Positions 8,361 through 16,796 of a DNA stretch of 64,000 nucleotides are shown here, in pieces. The notes beneath the pieces were generated by a model. The model saw only the letters and a list, made by a program, of their open reading frames with translations, was not told the origin of the DNA and searched no databases. The DNA comes from Dryocola sp031988645 (GTDB lineage: Bacteria; Pseudomonadota; Gammaproteobacteria; Enterobacterales; Enterobacteriaceae). The translations under genes and the position numbers were made by a program. The DNA lies in assembly GCF_051307045.1 (NCBI RefSeq), contig NZ_CP150452.1:2232001-2296000 (forward strand), given 5' to 3'. Positions within the stretch are counted from its first letter, which is position 1; the number at the start of each line of letters is the position of its first letter.

Positions 8361-9349
8361 AGCAGTTCCTTTTTCACGGGCCTGGCGGTACGCACGATCA
8401 GCTTGCCCTGCATCAGCAGGATAACCGTGCGCACCAGCAGCAGGCCGATAATCACATTAGTAAAGATAAACAGCGGCACCGCGATAACGGTAAAAATACC
8501 GCCCTTGCTGCCGTGGCTGAGATGCAGCGCGGTGGTCGCCAGCGCTGAGATACCGAACGAGAAGCTCCAGAACGAGGCGTTGAACGGCTGTGCCATATAC
8601 CAGGGCAGCAGCCGCAGGGTGAACAGCAGCTGGAGCAGCCCGTAGCCAAAGAGCATTTTGGCGAAGAAATCCGTCTGGCCGCCGTTGACGCTCAGGTAAG
8701 CGCTGCAGGCCACCAGCGCGGGGGCAAGCTGGATGCCAAGCGAGGTGCGAACCGGCGCGGGCAATTCTCCGGCGCTGCGCAGGCGGTGCAAAATCGCCGG
8801 CTCCAGGCTCAGCCAGGAAAAGACGCCCGCCCCTAAAAACAAAATGCCGAGGTCGTGATAGCCGAGCGCGCCGCTGGCCATCGCGCTGATAAAGTTATTG
8901 GCAACCGTCGGCAAATATAAACCCGGCGTGGTGGCCGTCTGCGGATGGTTTCCGCGCCATAAGCCCGCGCTTTGCCAGGCGGCGTAGCTGAGCTGAGCCG
9001 CCACGCCAAAGACAAACATCGCTACGGCCAGCGGCCGCAGATAAGGCGCAAGCGCGATAGCCACCAGCATGGTCGTCGCGGGAAACAGGCTGACAAAGCT
9101 GCTCATTAACGGATGAAGAATTTCCTCCTTCACCGTTTGCGGATATCTCACCAGTCGGTACACAAACGCCAGCGCCAGCAACAGCCAGACCGCCGCCGCA
9201 AGAATTTCCAGCGCCTCGCCGGGCAGCGGGCTTACCGCCCAGACGACGGCGGCGTAGCGCCAGGCGAAACCCATCCCTATAAGCCCGAGCACCATGCCGA
9301 AATAACCCGACGGCAGGTTGATGATGGTGGACGCCTCTGATTTGCTCAT
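8357..9349 (-). CDS. tehA: TehA tellurite-resistance/dicarboxylate transporter-like channel
   Basis: A 330-residue integral membrane protein of the TehA/SLAC1 (TDT) family with about ten hydrophobic helices, the same length as E. coli TehA. The opening INLPSGYFGMVLGLIGMGFA is typical for the family, whose members are anion channels; overexpression with TehB gives tellurite resistance. It is the first gene of tehAB. A good match to the NsrR operator sits immediately upstream of its start codon. Confidence 0.95.
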   Translation of the reverse strand: MSKSEASTIINLPSGYFGMVLGLIGMGFAWRYAAVVWAVSPLPGEALEILAAAVWLLLALAFVYRLVRYPQTVKEEILHPLMSSFVSLFPATTMLVAIALAPYLRPLAVAMFVFGVAAQLSYAAWQSAGLWRGNHPQTATTPGLYLPTVANNFISAMASGALGYHDLGILFLGAGVFSWLSLEPAILHRLRSAGELPAPVRTSLGIQLAPALVACSAYLSVNGGQTDFFAKMLFGYGLLQLLFTLRLLPWYMAQPFNASFWSFSFGISALATTALHLSHGSKGGIFTVIAVPLFIFTNVIIGLLLVRTVILLMQGKLIVRTARPVKKELL

Positions 9350-9363
9350 TTTGTTTATTTTTT

Positions 9364-9386
9364 AAAATGTATTTGAGATGCATTTT
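9364..9386. promoter_or_regulatory. NsrR operator candidate upstream of tehA
   Basis: The 23-bp stretch matches the NsrR consensus (two ATGCATTT-type arms around a central base) at all but two informative positions; the right arm GATGCATTTT is nearly perfect. It lies 15 bases before the tehA start codon. NsrR is the nitric-oxide-sensing repressor; that it controls tehAB here is inferred from the match and position. Confidence 0.6.
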
Positions 9387-9463
9387 ATGCGATTCCCCGC
9401 CGGAACGCCACGCCGGCTATTTACCTGCTACGTTTTAATCAGGGGCTTAAAGGGGCGGAATGC

Positions 9464-10393
9464 ATGAATAAGTATGAGTTAACCGGGGATTCACAGCTTC
9501 ATGACTACCTGCTCGACGGCGAAAAGCAAAAGGTCAGGCTCTGGCAAATCCGCGCGCTTCGGGACTTCAGCGATGTCAAAGCCGGACAGGCCGGCGGCTG
9601 GGTGGAAAATGAGGCCAACCTGAGCCAGCAGGGCGACTGCTGGATTTACGATAGCCAGAGCTACGTTTTTGGCGGATCCGACGTTACAGACGCAGCACGG
9701 ATCCGCGGCGCTTCCACGCTCTGCCATCAGGCTCACGTAGCCGGCAACGCCGTCGTGGAAAATTCGCTAATCAGCGGAGAATGCTTTGTTCGTGACAAAG
9801 CCCGCGTGCTGAACGGCAGCCAGGTTATCGCCGTGCGCGGCCTGACGGCGGATCGCGACCAGCTTCTGCAGATTTATGGTAACGCGGTGGTCAGCGCTTC
9901 GCGCGTGGTGCACCAGGCGCAAATTTACGGCGACGCCGTCGTCAGCAACGCCTTTATTGAACACCGCGCCGAGGTGTTTGGCCACGCCGTGCTGGAAGGC
10001 AACGAGGATAACAACGTCTGGATTTGCGACTGCGCCCGCATCTTCGATAACGCCCGCATCGTTGCCGGTGCTGGTGAAGATCAGATCCCAACCATTCGCT
10101 ACTCCTCGCAGGTTTATGGCAACGCGGTGATAGAAGGCGACTGCGTGTTAAAACATCACGTGCGCATTTTTGATGATGCCACGCTCATCGGCGGCCCCGT
10201 GCAGCTCGATAACCACGTGCAGATTTACGGCAGCGCGCGCGTCACCGGCAACGTGCTGATTGAAAATAACGTGCAGGTCTACGACCGGGCGGCGATAGAC
10301 GGGCTTGACGGGGAAATGATCCATATCCGCGGCATCAAGGATATTAACGGCGAACAGCGGGTAAGCAGAACGCCGTTTTACGGCGTGTTTTAA
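9464..10393 (+). CDS. ydcK: YdcK, left-handed beta-helix (hexapeptide-repeat) protein
   Basis: A 309-residue homologue of E. coli YdcK (326 residues). Nearly the whole chain is built of short repeats with A/V/I at fixed spacing (for example IYGNAVVSASRVVHQAQIYG and VYGNAVIEGDCVLKHHVRIF), the signature of a left-handed parallel beta-helix as in hexapeptide acyltransferases. It is usually called a putative transferase, but no reaction is established. The family landmarks QGDCWIYD, FIEHRAEVFG and NNVWICDCA are conserved. Its stop codon abuts the end of rimL, which converges on it, and no terminator lies between. Confidence 0.9.
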   Translation: MNKYELTGDSQLHDYLLDGEKQKVRLWQIRALRDFSDVKAGQAGGWVENEANLSQQGDCWIYDSQSYVFGGSDVTDAARIRGASTLCHQAHVAGNAVVENSLISGECFVRDKARVLNGSQVIAVRGLTADRDQLLQIYGNAVVSASRVVHQAQIYGDAVVSNAFIEHRAEVFGHAVLEGNEDNNVWICDCARIFDNARIVAGAGEDQIPTIRYSSQVYGNAVIEGDCVLKHHVRIFDDATLIGGPVQLDNHVQIYGSARVTGNVLIENNVQVYDRAAIDGLDGEMIHIRGIKDINGEQRVSRTPFYGVF

Positions 10394-10949
10394 TCATTCA
10401 AGGATGCGCGCGTAGATGTTCTGGTCATGGAACTCGCCGTTAAGAAACTCGGCCTGCCGTAAGCGGCCCTTCGAGGGTGAATCCGCAGCGTTGCGCCACC
10501 CGGTTGCTCGCTTCGTTTGTCACAATGCATTTGATAACAAAACGGCGGACCGCGCCTTCGCCCGCATATCTGGCGATAACGGCCTCAACCGCCTGCGAAA
10601 TGATGCCCTGCCCCTGAGCGCCCTCGTCCAGCCAGTAGCCGATATAGGCCGTCTTGTTGGTGGGCTCAATCTGGTTAAAAGAGATGACGCCCACCATTTT
10701 TTCCTGCTGGTAAATCAGAAACATTTTCGCGTAGCCCCGGTGGTGCAAAATGTAGTTTCCCTGCGCCATTTTGAGGGTTTCCTCAACCCCGGTTACGTAC
10801 TGCGGCCACTCCATCGCCTTTTGCAGCCAGGCTTTATTGCGCACCACGAGGGCGAACAGCTCGTCGACGTAGCGTTCGTGAATGGAATGCAGCCTAATGT
10901 TTTCGTTAACGGTAATGGCGTCATCCTGCCAGTTTTCAGCCTCTTGCAA
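10394..10949 (-). CDS. rimL: RimL, ribosomal protein L12 serine N-acetyltransferase, frameshifted near the 3' end as sequenced
   Basis: A GNAT-family acetyltransferase that in E. coli acetylates the N-terminal serine of L12, giving L7. The acetyl-CoA segment GYWLDEGAQGQGIISQAV and FVIKC core are clear. As written, the frame stops at 10440. Removing one C from GGCCC at 10465-10469 extends it to a stop at 10394-10396 and restores the conserved tail RQAEFLNGEFHDQNIYARIL, so the frameshift is probably a sequencing error. I chose the TTG at 10949 as start because GGAG lies seven bases upstream and the length then fits the family; an in-frame ATG at 10991 would add 14 residues. Confidence 0.85.
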
Positions 10950-11014
10950 AGTGTTTCTCCGGGTCGTGGACGTATTGTCTATAGTTAGCACAGGCTTTAA
11001 GAAGGGGAAAGCAT

Positions 11015-11416
11015 ATGTCTCGCGTCGTCGCAGTCGATCACCTGGTGATTTCCGTCAGCGATTTCACCGTCTCGCGTCGTTTCTACTCCGGACTGATGGC
11101 CTTTCTGGGCTTTGAGGTGCTTGATGAATATCCGGACATGATGGGCTGGACCAACGGCGCCACCCGCCTGTGGATCAGCCAGGCGGATAAAGAAGGTTTA
11201 CAGCATCCCTACCGCAAAGGCGACCCCGGCTTTCATCATTACGCCTGGGGATTGCGCAGCCGCAAGGACGTGGACGATCTGCAAAAATGGCTGCAGGAGA
11301 ATAAGGTGAAGATTTTCGATCCCGCCGGCGAGTATTACCCCGATTATTACGCGGTCTTTTTCCTCGATCCGGACGGCATGAAGCTCGAAGGGATGTTTTA
11401 TGGTGCAGAAAAATAG
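11015..11416 (+). CDS. VOC-superfamily (glyoxalase/dioxygenase fold) protein
   Basis: A single-domain 133-residue protein of the vicinal-oxygen-chelate superfamily. Likely metal ligands are visible: His in AVDHLVIS near the N-terminus, His in GFHHYAW mid-chain, and Glu in MKLEGMFYG at the C-terminus. Such small proteins include glyoxalase I, fosfomycin-resistance proteins and ring-cleaving dioxygenases; the sequence does not say which. A strong AAGGGGAAA ribosome-binding site precedes the ATG. It is divergent from rimL and followed by hpxO, but a separate sigma-54-type promoter lies between it and hpxO, so co-transcription is doubtful. Confidence 0.75.
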   Translation: MSRVVAVDHLVISVSDFTVSRRFYSGLMAFLGFEVLDEYPDMMGWTNGATRLWISQADKEGLQHPYRKGDPGFHHYAWGLRSRKDVDDLQKWLQENKVKIFDPAGEYYPDYYAVFFLDPDGMKLEGMFYGAEK

Positions 11417-11511
11417 CGCTGCACCCTTTGGGCTCCCCAAAACTTAGCATCCCTCCGCCGCACGTCTAAGAAACTATCGTTTCACCCACGTCATTTCTGA
11501 CCCGAAAGTTC

Positions 11512-11527
11512 TGGTACGAATGTTGCT
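11512..11527 (+). promoter_or_regulatory. Sigma-54 (RpoN) type promoter upstream of hpxO
   Basis: The sequence TGGTACGAATGTTGCT matches the -24/-12 consensus TGGCACG-N4-TTGC[AT], with the invariant GG at 11513-11514 and GC at 11525-11526 ten bases apart. A transcript would start near 11538, just before the AAGGAG ribosome-binding site and the ATG at 11558. RpoN control suits nitrogen-limitation control of purine breakdown; the activator is not visible. Confidence 0.65.
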
Positions 11528-11557
11528 TCACCTCTGTGTAACCATAAGGAGACAGAG

Positions 11558-12715
11558 ATGAAAGCGTTAATTATAGGCGGCGGCATCGGCGGACTCTCAG
11601 CGGCCATTGCTCTGAAGCGGTGCGGTATTGCGACGGAAGTCTATGAGGCGGTCAGGGAAATTAAACCCGTGGGCGCGGCGATCTCCGTGTGGCCCAACGG
11701 CGTGAAGTGCCTGAACTGGCTCGGCATGAAGGAGCCGCTGCAAAAGCTTGGGGGAGCGATGGAGTATATGGCCTATCAGGAGCATATCCGCGGCCAGACC
11801 ATGACCCGCTTTAGCCTCGACCCGCTTATCCACAGCGTGGGCGAACGCCCCTATCCTGTCGCCCGCGCCGAACTGCAGGACATGCTGATTGATACCTATG
11901 GACGCGAAGATATTCAGTTCGGCAAGCGCGTTACGCACATAGAGGATTTCGGCCGCGGCGTGCGGGCTACTTTTGCAGACGGCCACGTCGCCGAGGGCGA
12001 TGTGCTGATAGCCGCCGACGGCACCCATTCCGTTATTCGCCCCTGGGTGCTTGGCCACCAGACCGAGCGCCGCTACGCGGGCTACGTGAACTGGAACGGG
12101 CTGGTAGAGATTGACGAAGCCATCGCGCCGGCTAACCAGTGGACGACATTCGTGGGCGAAGGCAAGCGCGTGTCGCTGATGCCCGTCGCCGGCAATCGCT
12201 TCTACTTCTTTTTTGACGTGCCGCTGCCAAAAGGCCTGGCGGAAGACCGCACCACGGTAAAAGCCGATTTGTCCCGCTACTTCGCCGGCTGGGCGGCGCC
12301 GGTGCAGAAGCTTATCGCCGCTATCGATCCCGCTACCACGAACCGCATAGAAATTCATGATATTGAGCCATTTATGCAGCTGGTACGCGGACGGGTCGCC
12401 CTGCTTGGCGACTCCGGGCACAGCACCACGCCGGATATCGGCCAGGGCGGCTGCGCGGCCATGGAAGACGCCGTCGTGCTGGCCATCGCCCTGCAAACCA
12501 ACTCCCTCGGCGTTGAGGACGCCCTGCTGCGCTATCAGGAAAAACGCGCCTATCGGGTAAAAGAGCTGGTCCTGAAGGCGCGTAAACGCTGCGACGTCAC
12601 CCACGGCAAAGACATGGCCGTTACCCATAGCTGGTATGAAGAACTGCGAAGCGAAACCGGTGAGCGGGTGCTGTCCGGGATGCGGGAAACTATTATGGGC
12701 GGACCGCTGGAGTAA
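11558..12715 (+). CDS. hpxO: HpxO, FAD-dependent urate hydroxylase
   Basis: A 385-residue group A flavin monooxygenase that converts urate to 5-hydroxyisourate with NADH and oxygen in cytoplasmic purine catabolism. The Rossmann motif IGGGIGGLSAA, the second FAD motif GDSGHSTTPDIGQGGC and the strongly conserved VNWNGLVEIDEA segment closely follow Klebsiella HpxO. The residues implicated in urate binding and catalysis, Arg204 (in GKRVSLMPV) and Tyr216 (in RFYFFF), fall at the same numbers. No other hpx genes (hydroxyisourate hydrolase, OHCU decarboxylase, allantoinase) are nearby, so the rest of the pathway must lie elsewhere. It has its own RpoN-type promoter and terminator, and sits between rimL and opgD, which are closer neighbours in E. 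coli. Confidence 0.9.
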   Translation: MKALIIGGGIGGLSAAIALKRCGIATEVYEAVREIKPVGAAISVWPNGVKCLNWLGMKEPLQKLGGAMEYMAYQEHIRGQTMTRFSLDPLIHSVGERPYPVARAELQDMLIDTYGREDIQFGKRVTHIEDFGRGVRATFADGHVAEGDVLIAADGTHSVIRPWVLGHQTERRYAGYVNWNGLVEIDEAIAPANQWTTFVGEGKRVSLMPVAGNRFYFFFDVPLPKGLAEDRTTVKADLSRYFAGWAAPVQKLIAAIDPATTNRIEIHDIEPFMQLVRGRVALLGDSGHSTTPDIGQGGCAAMEDAVVLAIALQTNSLGVEDALLRYQEKRAYRVKELVLKARKRCDVTHGKDMAVTHSWYEELRSETGERVLSGMRETIMGGPLE

Positions 12716-12730
12716 TGTGCAGACGCGATA

Positions 12731-12764
12731 AAAAAGCCCCGCGGTTTAGCCTGCGGGGCTTTTT
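12731..12764. terminator. Rho-independent terminator between hpxO and opgD
   Basis: A 12-bp stem AAAAAGCCCCGC/GCGGGGCTTTTT with a 10-nt loop is followed by a further T-run. It terminates hpxO and, read on the other strand, can terminate opgD, whose stop codon is immediately adjacent. Confidence 0.85.
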
Positions 12765-12765
12765 T

Positions 12766-14421
12766 TTATTTCATGACGCGGTCATCGACGTAGTTACGCT
12801 TGTCCGCGGCGGGAGGGAAATACTGATACAGCCAGGTTTCGCTGATCGCATCGCCCTGGCAGCGCAGGAACATACGCATGTCTACCGGCCCGGTGGAATC
12901 GTCGGTCGGATACCAGTCGAACAGAATGCGGTAGCCGTCGAACGGCTCTACGTAGAGGATTTCGATCTGCTTAGCTTCGCCGCTCGACAGGGTGATAACC
13001 GGCTCGATGCCTTTCGGCGCCGCGTCTTTCAGACTGCCGCCTGTGAAGTCGATGGCGAAACGGCGCGACCACCTGTCCGGGAAGTGCTCGCCCGGCGCCC
13101 AGCCTTCCGGGAAGCCGCCCATGCCGGTGCGCGTCGCATAGACGCGTGCCAGTTCGGTGGTGACCGGCGGCAGCCCGCTCCAGTACAGACGGTATTTAAA
13201 CTCCAGCTCATCGCCCGCCTTCACCGGCTTTTCCGGCTGCCAGAAGCAGACGATGTTATCCAGGGTTTCGCCGGTGGTGGGGATCTCCATCAGGCAGACG
13301 TTGCCCTTGCCCCACTTGTTGCGCGGCTCCACCCACAGGCTCGGACGTTTGTTATACCAGCCCATAATGTCCTGGTAGTTGGCGAACTCATGGTCGAGCT
13401 GCAGCAGCCCAAAGCCTTTCGGGTTATCGTCCAGATAGGCGTTGAACTGCAGCCTCTGCGGGTTGTTCAGCGGACGGGCGATCCATTCGCCGTTGCCGCG
13501 CCACATCGCCAGGCGGTCGGAGTCGTGAATCTGCGGATGAATGGTGTCGCACATGCGGCGTTCGTTATTGCCGCAGGCGAACATGCTGGTCATCGGCGCG
13601 ATGCCCAGCTGCTTGATGTCTTCACGCGCGTAAAGGTGGTTATCCACCTCCATCACCACGCGTTTTTCTTCACAGCTGATAATAAATTTATACGCGCCGG
13701 TCACGCTCTTGCTGTCCAGCAGCGCGTAGACCACGAACGTCGTGTCGCCGGCTTTCGGCGTTTCAAACCAGAACGCGGTGAAGTCCGGGAACTCCTCAAG
13801 CTGGTCGGTAAAGGTATTCACCGCCAGGCCACGCGCGGATAAACCGTACTGGTAAGTGTTATCTACCGCGCGGAAGTAGCTGGCGCCGAGGAAAGAAACC
13901 ACGTCGCGGCGCGCAAGCTCCGGCGCCTTAAAGGCTTTAAACCCGGCGAAGCCGAGATCCATCTGCCCTTCGAGCTGTCTGGTATCAACCCCCGCATCGT
14001 TGTAGTTAAATAATTCCGGACGGAAGTGAATTTCACGGGACAGATGCGTGGCCGGATCGACGGAGAACATGCGCACGCGGCGTTTAAACCCCATGCCCAC
14101 GTGGAAGAACTGCACGTCCAGCTGGCGGTTATTCAGGCCGTTCCACAGCGAATGTTCCGCATCGTACTGAATGGCGTTATAAGCCTGCGGCGTAAGCGTC
14201 GCCAGCGTATCCGGCAGCGGACGGGGCGTACCGCTCCAGGGCTTTTTCGACAGGTCATGGGCCATCGCCTGCAGCACGGAAAAATCAAACTCGGTGGTGC
14301 GGCCGTCGGCGATATCAGATTCGGCGGCAAAAGCTGCGCGGGAAAAGAAAGTGGCCAGTGCCGGAGTGCCGCAGGCTGCGGCGAGAGCCATAGAGGCCTT
14401 AATAAAACGTCTGCGGTTCAT
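12766..14421 (-). CDS. opgD: OpgD (MdoD), periplasmic glucan biosynthesis protein
   Basis: A 551-residue protein, identical in length to E. coli OpgD. It starts with a twin-arginine signal (NRRRFIK, then a hydrophobic stretch ending ATFFSRAAFA), so it is exported folded by Tat. OpgD shapes the backbone of osmoregulated periplasmic glucans and is a paralogue of OpgG. Conserved blocks such as YDAEHSLWNGLNNRQLDVQF, GFAGFKAFKAPELA and CDTIHPQIHDSDRLAMWRG are intact. In E. coli it lies between ydcJ and ydcH-rimL; here foreign modules flank it on both sides and ydcH is not seen. Confidence 0.95.
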   Translation of the reverse strand: MNRRRFIKASMALAAACGTPALATFFSRAAFAAESDIADGRTTEFDFSVLQAMAHDLSKKPWSGTPRPLPDTLATLTPQAYNAIQYDAEHSLWNGLNNRQLDVQFFHVGMGFKRRVRMFSVDPATHLSREIHFRPELFNYNDAGVDTRQLEGQMDLGFAGFKAFKAPELARRDVVSFLGASYFRAVDNTYQYGLSARGLAVNTFTDQLEEFPDFTAFWFETPKAGDTTFVVYALLDSKSVTGAYKFIISCEEKRVVMEVDNHLYAREDIKQLGIAPMTSMFACGNNERRMCDTIHPQIHDSDRLAMWRGNGEWIARPLNNPQRLQFNAYLDDNPKGFGLLQLDHEFANYQDIMGWYNKRPSLWVEPRNKWGKGNVCLMEIPTTGETLDNIVCFWQPEKPVKAGDELEFKYRLYWSGLPPVTTELARVYATRTGMGGFPEGWAPGEHFPDRWSRRFAIDFTGGSLKDAAPKGIEPVITLSSGEAKQIEILYVEPFDGYRILFDWYPTDDSTGPVDMRMFLRCQGDAISETWLYQYFPPAADKRNYVDDRVMK

Positions 14422-14617
14422 GCCTGAGAAATCGTCCTTTTATGTCGATGTATTTCGTCCCGCTTTGCAAGCAGAACTACGGCAAGCTGTTGCAACCCTT
14501 AAGACCGCACACTCTAGACAAAATTTGCCGCTAATCCAATGGTTGTCGGCCCGGATTTGGCTCAGGAACGCAGTTTTTTTATTTGAACCGGAATGAACTG
14601 AAAAATGACAGGAAATG

Positions 14618-14642
14618 TCCCTCTCCCGCTACGGGAGAGGGA
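14618..14642. repeat. Intergenic perfect hairpin, CCCTCTCCC type
   Basis: A perfect 10-bp stem TCCCTCTCCC/GGGAGAGGGA with a 5-nt loop lies just downstream of the binding-protein stop codon (minus strand) and has no T-tract. Similar CCCTCTCCC hairpins occur as dispersed intergenic repeats in some enterobacteria; here it may stabilise the 3' end of the operon transcript. The repeat assignment is from memory of the motif only. Confidence 0.45.
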
Positions 14643-14651
14643 TAAGCAAGG

Positions 14652-15492
14652 TTACTTCACGCTGACATCAATGCCGGGGAAGTATTTCTTCGCAAGCGTC
14701 GTTACCGTGCCGTCGGCCTTCACTTTCTCAATCGCCGCATCCAGCTGTTGCTTCGTCTGCGCGTCGCCCTTACGCAGGCCAAAGCCAATACCGCTGCCGA
14801 GGATGGTATCGTCGCTCACCGGCTTGCCGATAAAGCCAAAGCCTTTCCCCTGGGGCTTGCTCAGAAAACCCGCCTGTCCGGCGGCGGACATCACCAGCGA
14901 CGCATCGATTCGGCCGTTGAGCAGGTCGCCCCAGGCCATATTCTGATCCTTATAGGAAACGACGGTGACGCCCTGCTTTTCCCAGTGCTCCTTTGCGTAG
15001 GTTTCCTGGATTGAGCCCTGCAGAACGCCGATGGTTTTGCCCTTCAGCCCTTCCGGCGTTGCGTCCACGGCGCTGCCGGCTTTCCCCACCAGCTGCGAAG
15101 GAATGCGGTAAATCGGCTGGGTAAAATCGATGCTTTTACGCCGCTGCTCGGTGATATTCATCGCCGAGTTGATGGCGTCGAATTTCTTTGCCATCAGGCC
15201 CGGAATCAGCGCGTCGAAAGAGGTTTCAACCCAGGAGCACTTAAGGCTCGCCGCCTTGCAGATGGCGTTGCCCAGCTCGATATCGAAACCTTCCAGCTCG
15301 CCGGCAGAGTTACGGCTTTCAAACGGCGGATATTCCGCCTCAACGCCGTAGCGCAGTTCGGTGGCGGCCCAACCCGGAGAAAGTTGCGAACATGCCGACG
15401 GCTAACGCGCCGTAGCGCAGTGTAGCCGCGGCCGAGCCGGAGAAAGTAGTGAACGTCCCAACAGCCAAACCTGGCGCATGGATTTTTTTCAT
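14652..15492 (-). CDS. Polar amino-acid ABC transporter periplasmic binding protein, with duplicated signal region and a frameshift as sequenced
   Basis: An SBP family 3 protein (ArtJ/HisJ/ArgT type) of about 280 residues after repair. The core LEGFDIELGNAIC, SFDALIPGLMAKKFDAINSA and MNITEQRRKSIDFT is the ligand-binding signature for polar or basic amino acids. Two oddities sit at the N-terminus. First, the signal-peptide h-region and first mature residues are duplicated in tandem (15344-15471). Second, a GGCCC run at 15366-15370 carries one extra base; removing it joins the frames and gives GLAATELRYGVEAEYPPF. It is the second gene after the aminotransferase (17-bp gap), without permease or ATPase genes. 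Ligand unknown. Confidence 0.75.
15344..15471 (-). repeat. Divergent 64-bp tandem duplication inside the binding-protein signal peptide
   Basis: Copy 1 (minus strand, about 15408-15471) and copy 2 (about 15344-15408, one extra base) align over 64 positions with about 16 mismatches (75% identity). The last 14 bases, ACTGCGCTACGGCG, are identical. They encode LAVGTFTTFSGSAAATLRYG and LAVGMFATFSGLAATELRYG, each a hydrophobic core plus a cleavage-like Ala motif plus the first mature residues. The divergence argues against a fresh duplication. Confidence 0.7.
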
Positions 15493-15509
15493 GGCGACCT
15501 GCCCCTTTT

Positions 15510-16679
15510 TCAACGTGGCTTCAGCTGGCAAAGCGCCCGTGCGCCCGCCCGTAACGTGGCTTCGTCTTTGGCAAATGAAAGACGAATGATTTTATTGTCC
15601 GTGCCGTCGGTGTAGAACGCGGACAGCGGAATGGTCGCGACCCCCTGTTCGGTAATCAAACGCTTCACCATCTCGCTGTCGGGCTCGTCGCTGAAATGCC
15701 CGTAGCCGGCGAGCAGGAAGAACGACCCCGCGCTCGGCAGCAGTTTAAACGGCGAGTCCGCCAGCAGCGAGCGCATCAGATCGCGCTTGCGCTGGTAAAA
15801 AGCCGCCAGCGACAGATAGGTTTGCGGATCGCTCATGTAGTCGGCAAAAGCGTACTGCATCGGCGTATCGGCAGAAAACATTAAAAACTGATGCACCTTG
15901 CAAATTTCATCCATCAGCGCCGCCGGCGCCAGGCAGTACCCCACGCGCCAGCCGGTAACGTGGAAGGTTTTGCCGAACGAAGAGACGATCACGCTGCGTT
16001 CGGCAAGCTGCGGATGCGTCGCCATGCCGTGGTGGCGCTGGCCGTCAAACACGATATGTTCATAGACCTCATCGGACAAAATGACGATATCCGTGTTGCG
16101 CGTCAACGCCGCCAGCATCTCCAGATCGTGCGCGCTGAAGATCTGCCCGCTCGGGTTGTGGGGCGTATTGATAATGATCATGCGTGTACGAGGCGTGATG
16201 GCCGCCCGCACCTCGTCCCAGTCGACGGTGAAATCCGGGAGCGCAAGCTTCAGGGCAACCGGTCTGGCGCCCTGCAGGCGAACGATAGGCGCGTAGCTGT
16301 CGAACGAAGGCTCAAAATAGATAACCTCATCGCCCGGATGCACCAGCCCGCTGATGGCCGAATAGAGCCCTTCGCTGGCGCTGGCGGCGATCAGCACCTC
16401 GTCGTTTACGTCGTAGCGCGCGCCGTAAAGCGTTTCCACCTTCCCGGCGATAAGCGTTTTGAGCGAAACGAGGCCGGTCATGGCCGCGTACTGGTTATGA
16501 TTATCCAGCATGGCTTTGGTCACGCCGGCGATTAATTTGGGATCGGGTGAAAAGTTTGGCGCGCCCTGGGAGAGGTTTATGGCGTTATGCTGCGCCGAGA
16601 GCTGGCCGATAACGGTAAAAATGGTGGTTCCCACATCCGGCAGTTTTGAACGATGTTGAACCGGGGTATGAATAGTCAT
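15510..16679 (-). CDS. Class I PLP-dependent aminotransferase, methionine aminotransferase (YbdL)-like
   Basis: A 389-residue fold-type I aminotransferase. The PLP-binding lysine is in SSFGKTFHVTGWRVGY, the Asn/Asp/Tyr cofactor contacts lie in NTPHNPSG and ILSDEVYEHI, and the arginine carboxylate clamp is near the C-terminus in IIRLSFAK. It is most like E. coli YbdL, which prefers methionine, histidine and phenylalanine. The ATG at 16679 is chosen because AGGAG lies five bases upstream; longer in-frame starts have no such site. It heads an operon with the amino-acid binding protein and is divergent from a LysR regulator, which suggests uptake and transamination of a shared, unidentified amino acid. 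Confidence 0.85.
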   Translation of the reverse strand: MTIHTPVQHRSKLPDVGTTIFTVIGQLSAQHNAINLSQGAPNFSPDPKLIAGVTKAMLDNHNQYAAMTGLVSLKTLIAGKVETLYGARYDVNDEVLIAASASEGLYSAISGLVHPGDEVIYFEPSFDSYAPIVRLQGARPVALKLALPDFTVDWDEVRAAITPRTRMIIINTPHNPSGQIFSAHDLEMLAALTRNTDIVILSDEVYEHIVFDGQRHHGMATHPQLAERSVIVSSFGKTFHVTGWRVGYCLAPAALMDEICKVHQFLMFSADTPMQYAFADYMSDPQTYLSLAAFYQRKRDLMRSLLADSPFKLLPSAGSFFLLAGYGHFSDEPDSEMVKRLITEQGVATIPLSAFYTDGTDNKIIRLSFAKDEATLRAGARALCQLKPR

Positions 16680-16760
16680 GGCCGCTCCTGTTAAGACTCG
16701 ATTTGCATAACTATTCAATCCGGATGCGGTTGCCACGACAAACGAATTGTTGTCATAATA

Positions 16761-16781
16761 GCCATGCAAAAAATGCATGGC
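16761..16781. promoter_or_regulatory. Perfect inverted repeat in the LysR/aminotransferase divergent promoter
   Basis: GCCATGCA-AAAAA-TGCATGGC is a perfect 8-bp inverted repeat with a 5-base spacer lying 16 bases before the LysR start codon, between divergent genes. It could be an operator for the LysR protein (not the canonical T-N11-A) or a hairpin in the regulator's leader. Confidence 0.45.
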
Positions 16782-16796
16782 TCAGCGGAGAGCGAC

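Noticed and set aside
12715..13842. Long open frame antisense to opgD
   Set aside because: It mirrors the codon pattern of opgD, has Arg/His/Ala-rich composition and no family features; a shadow frame typical of G+C-rich genes.
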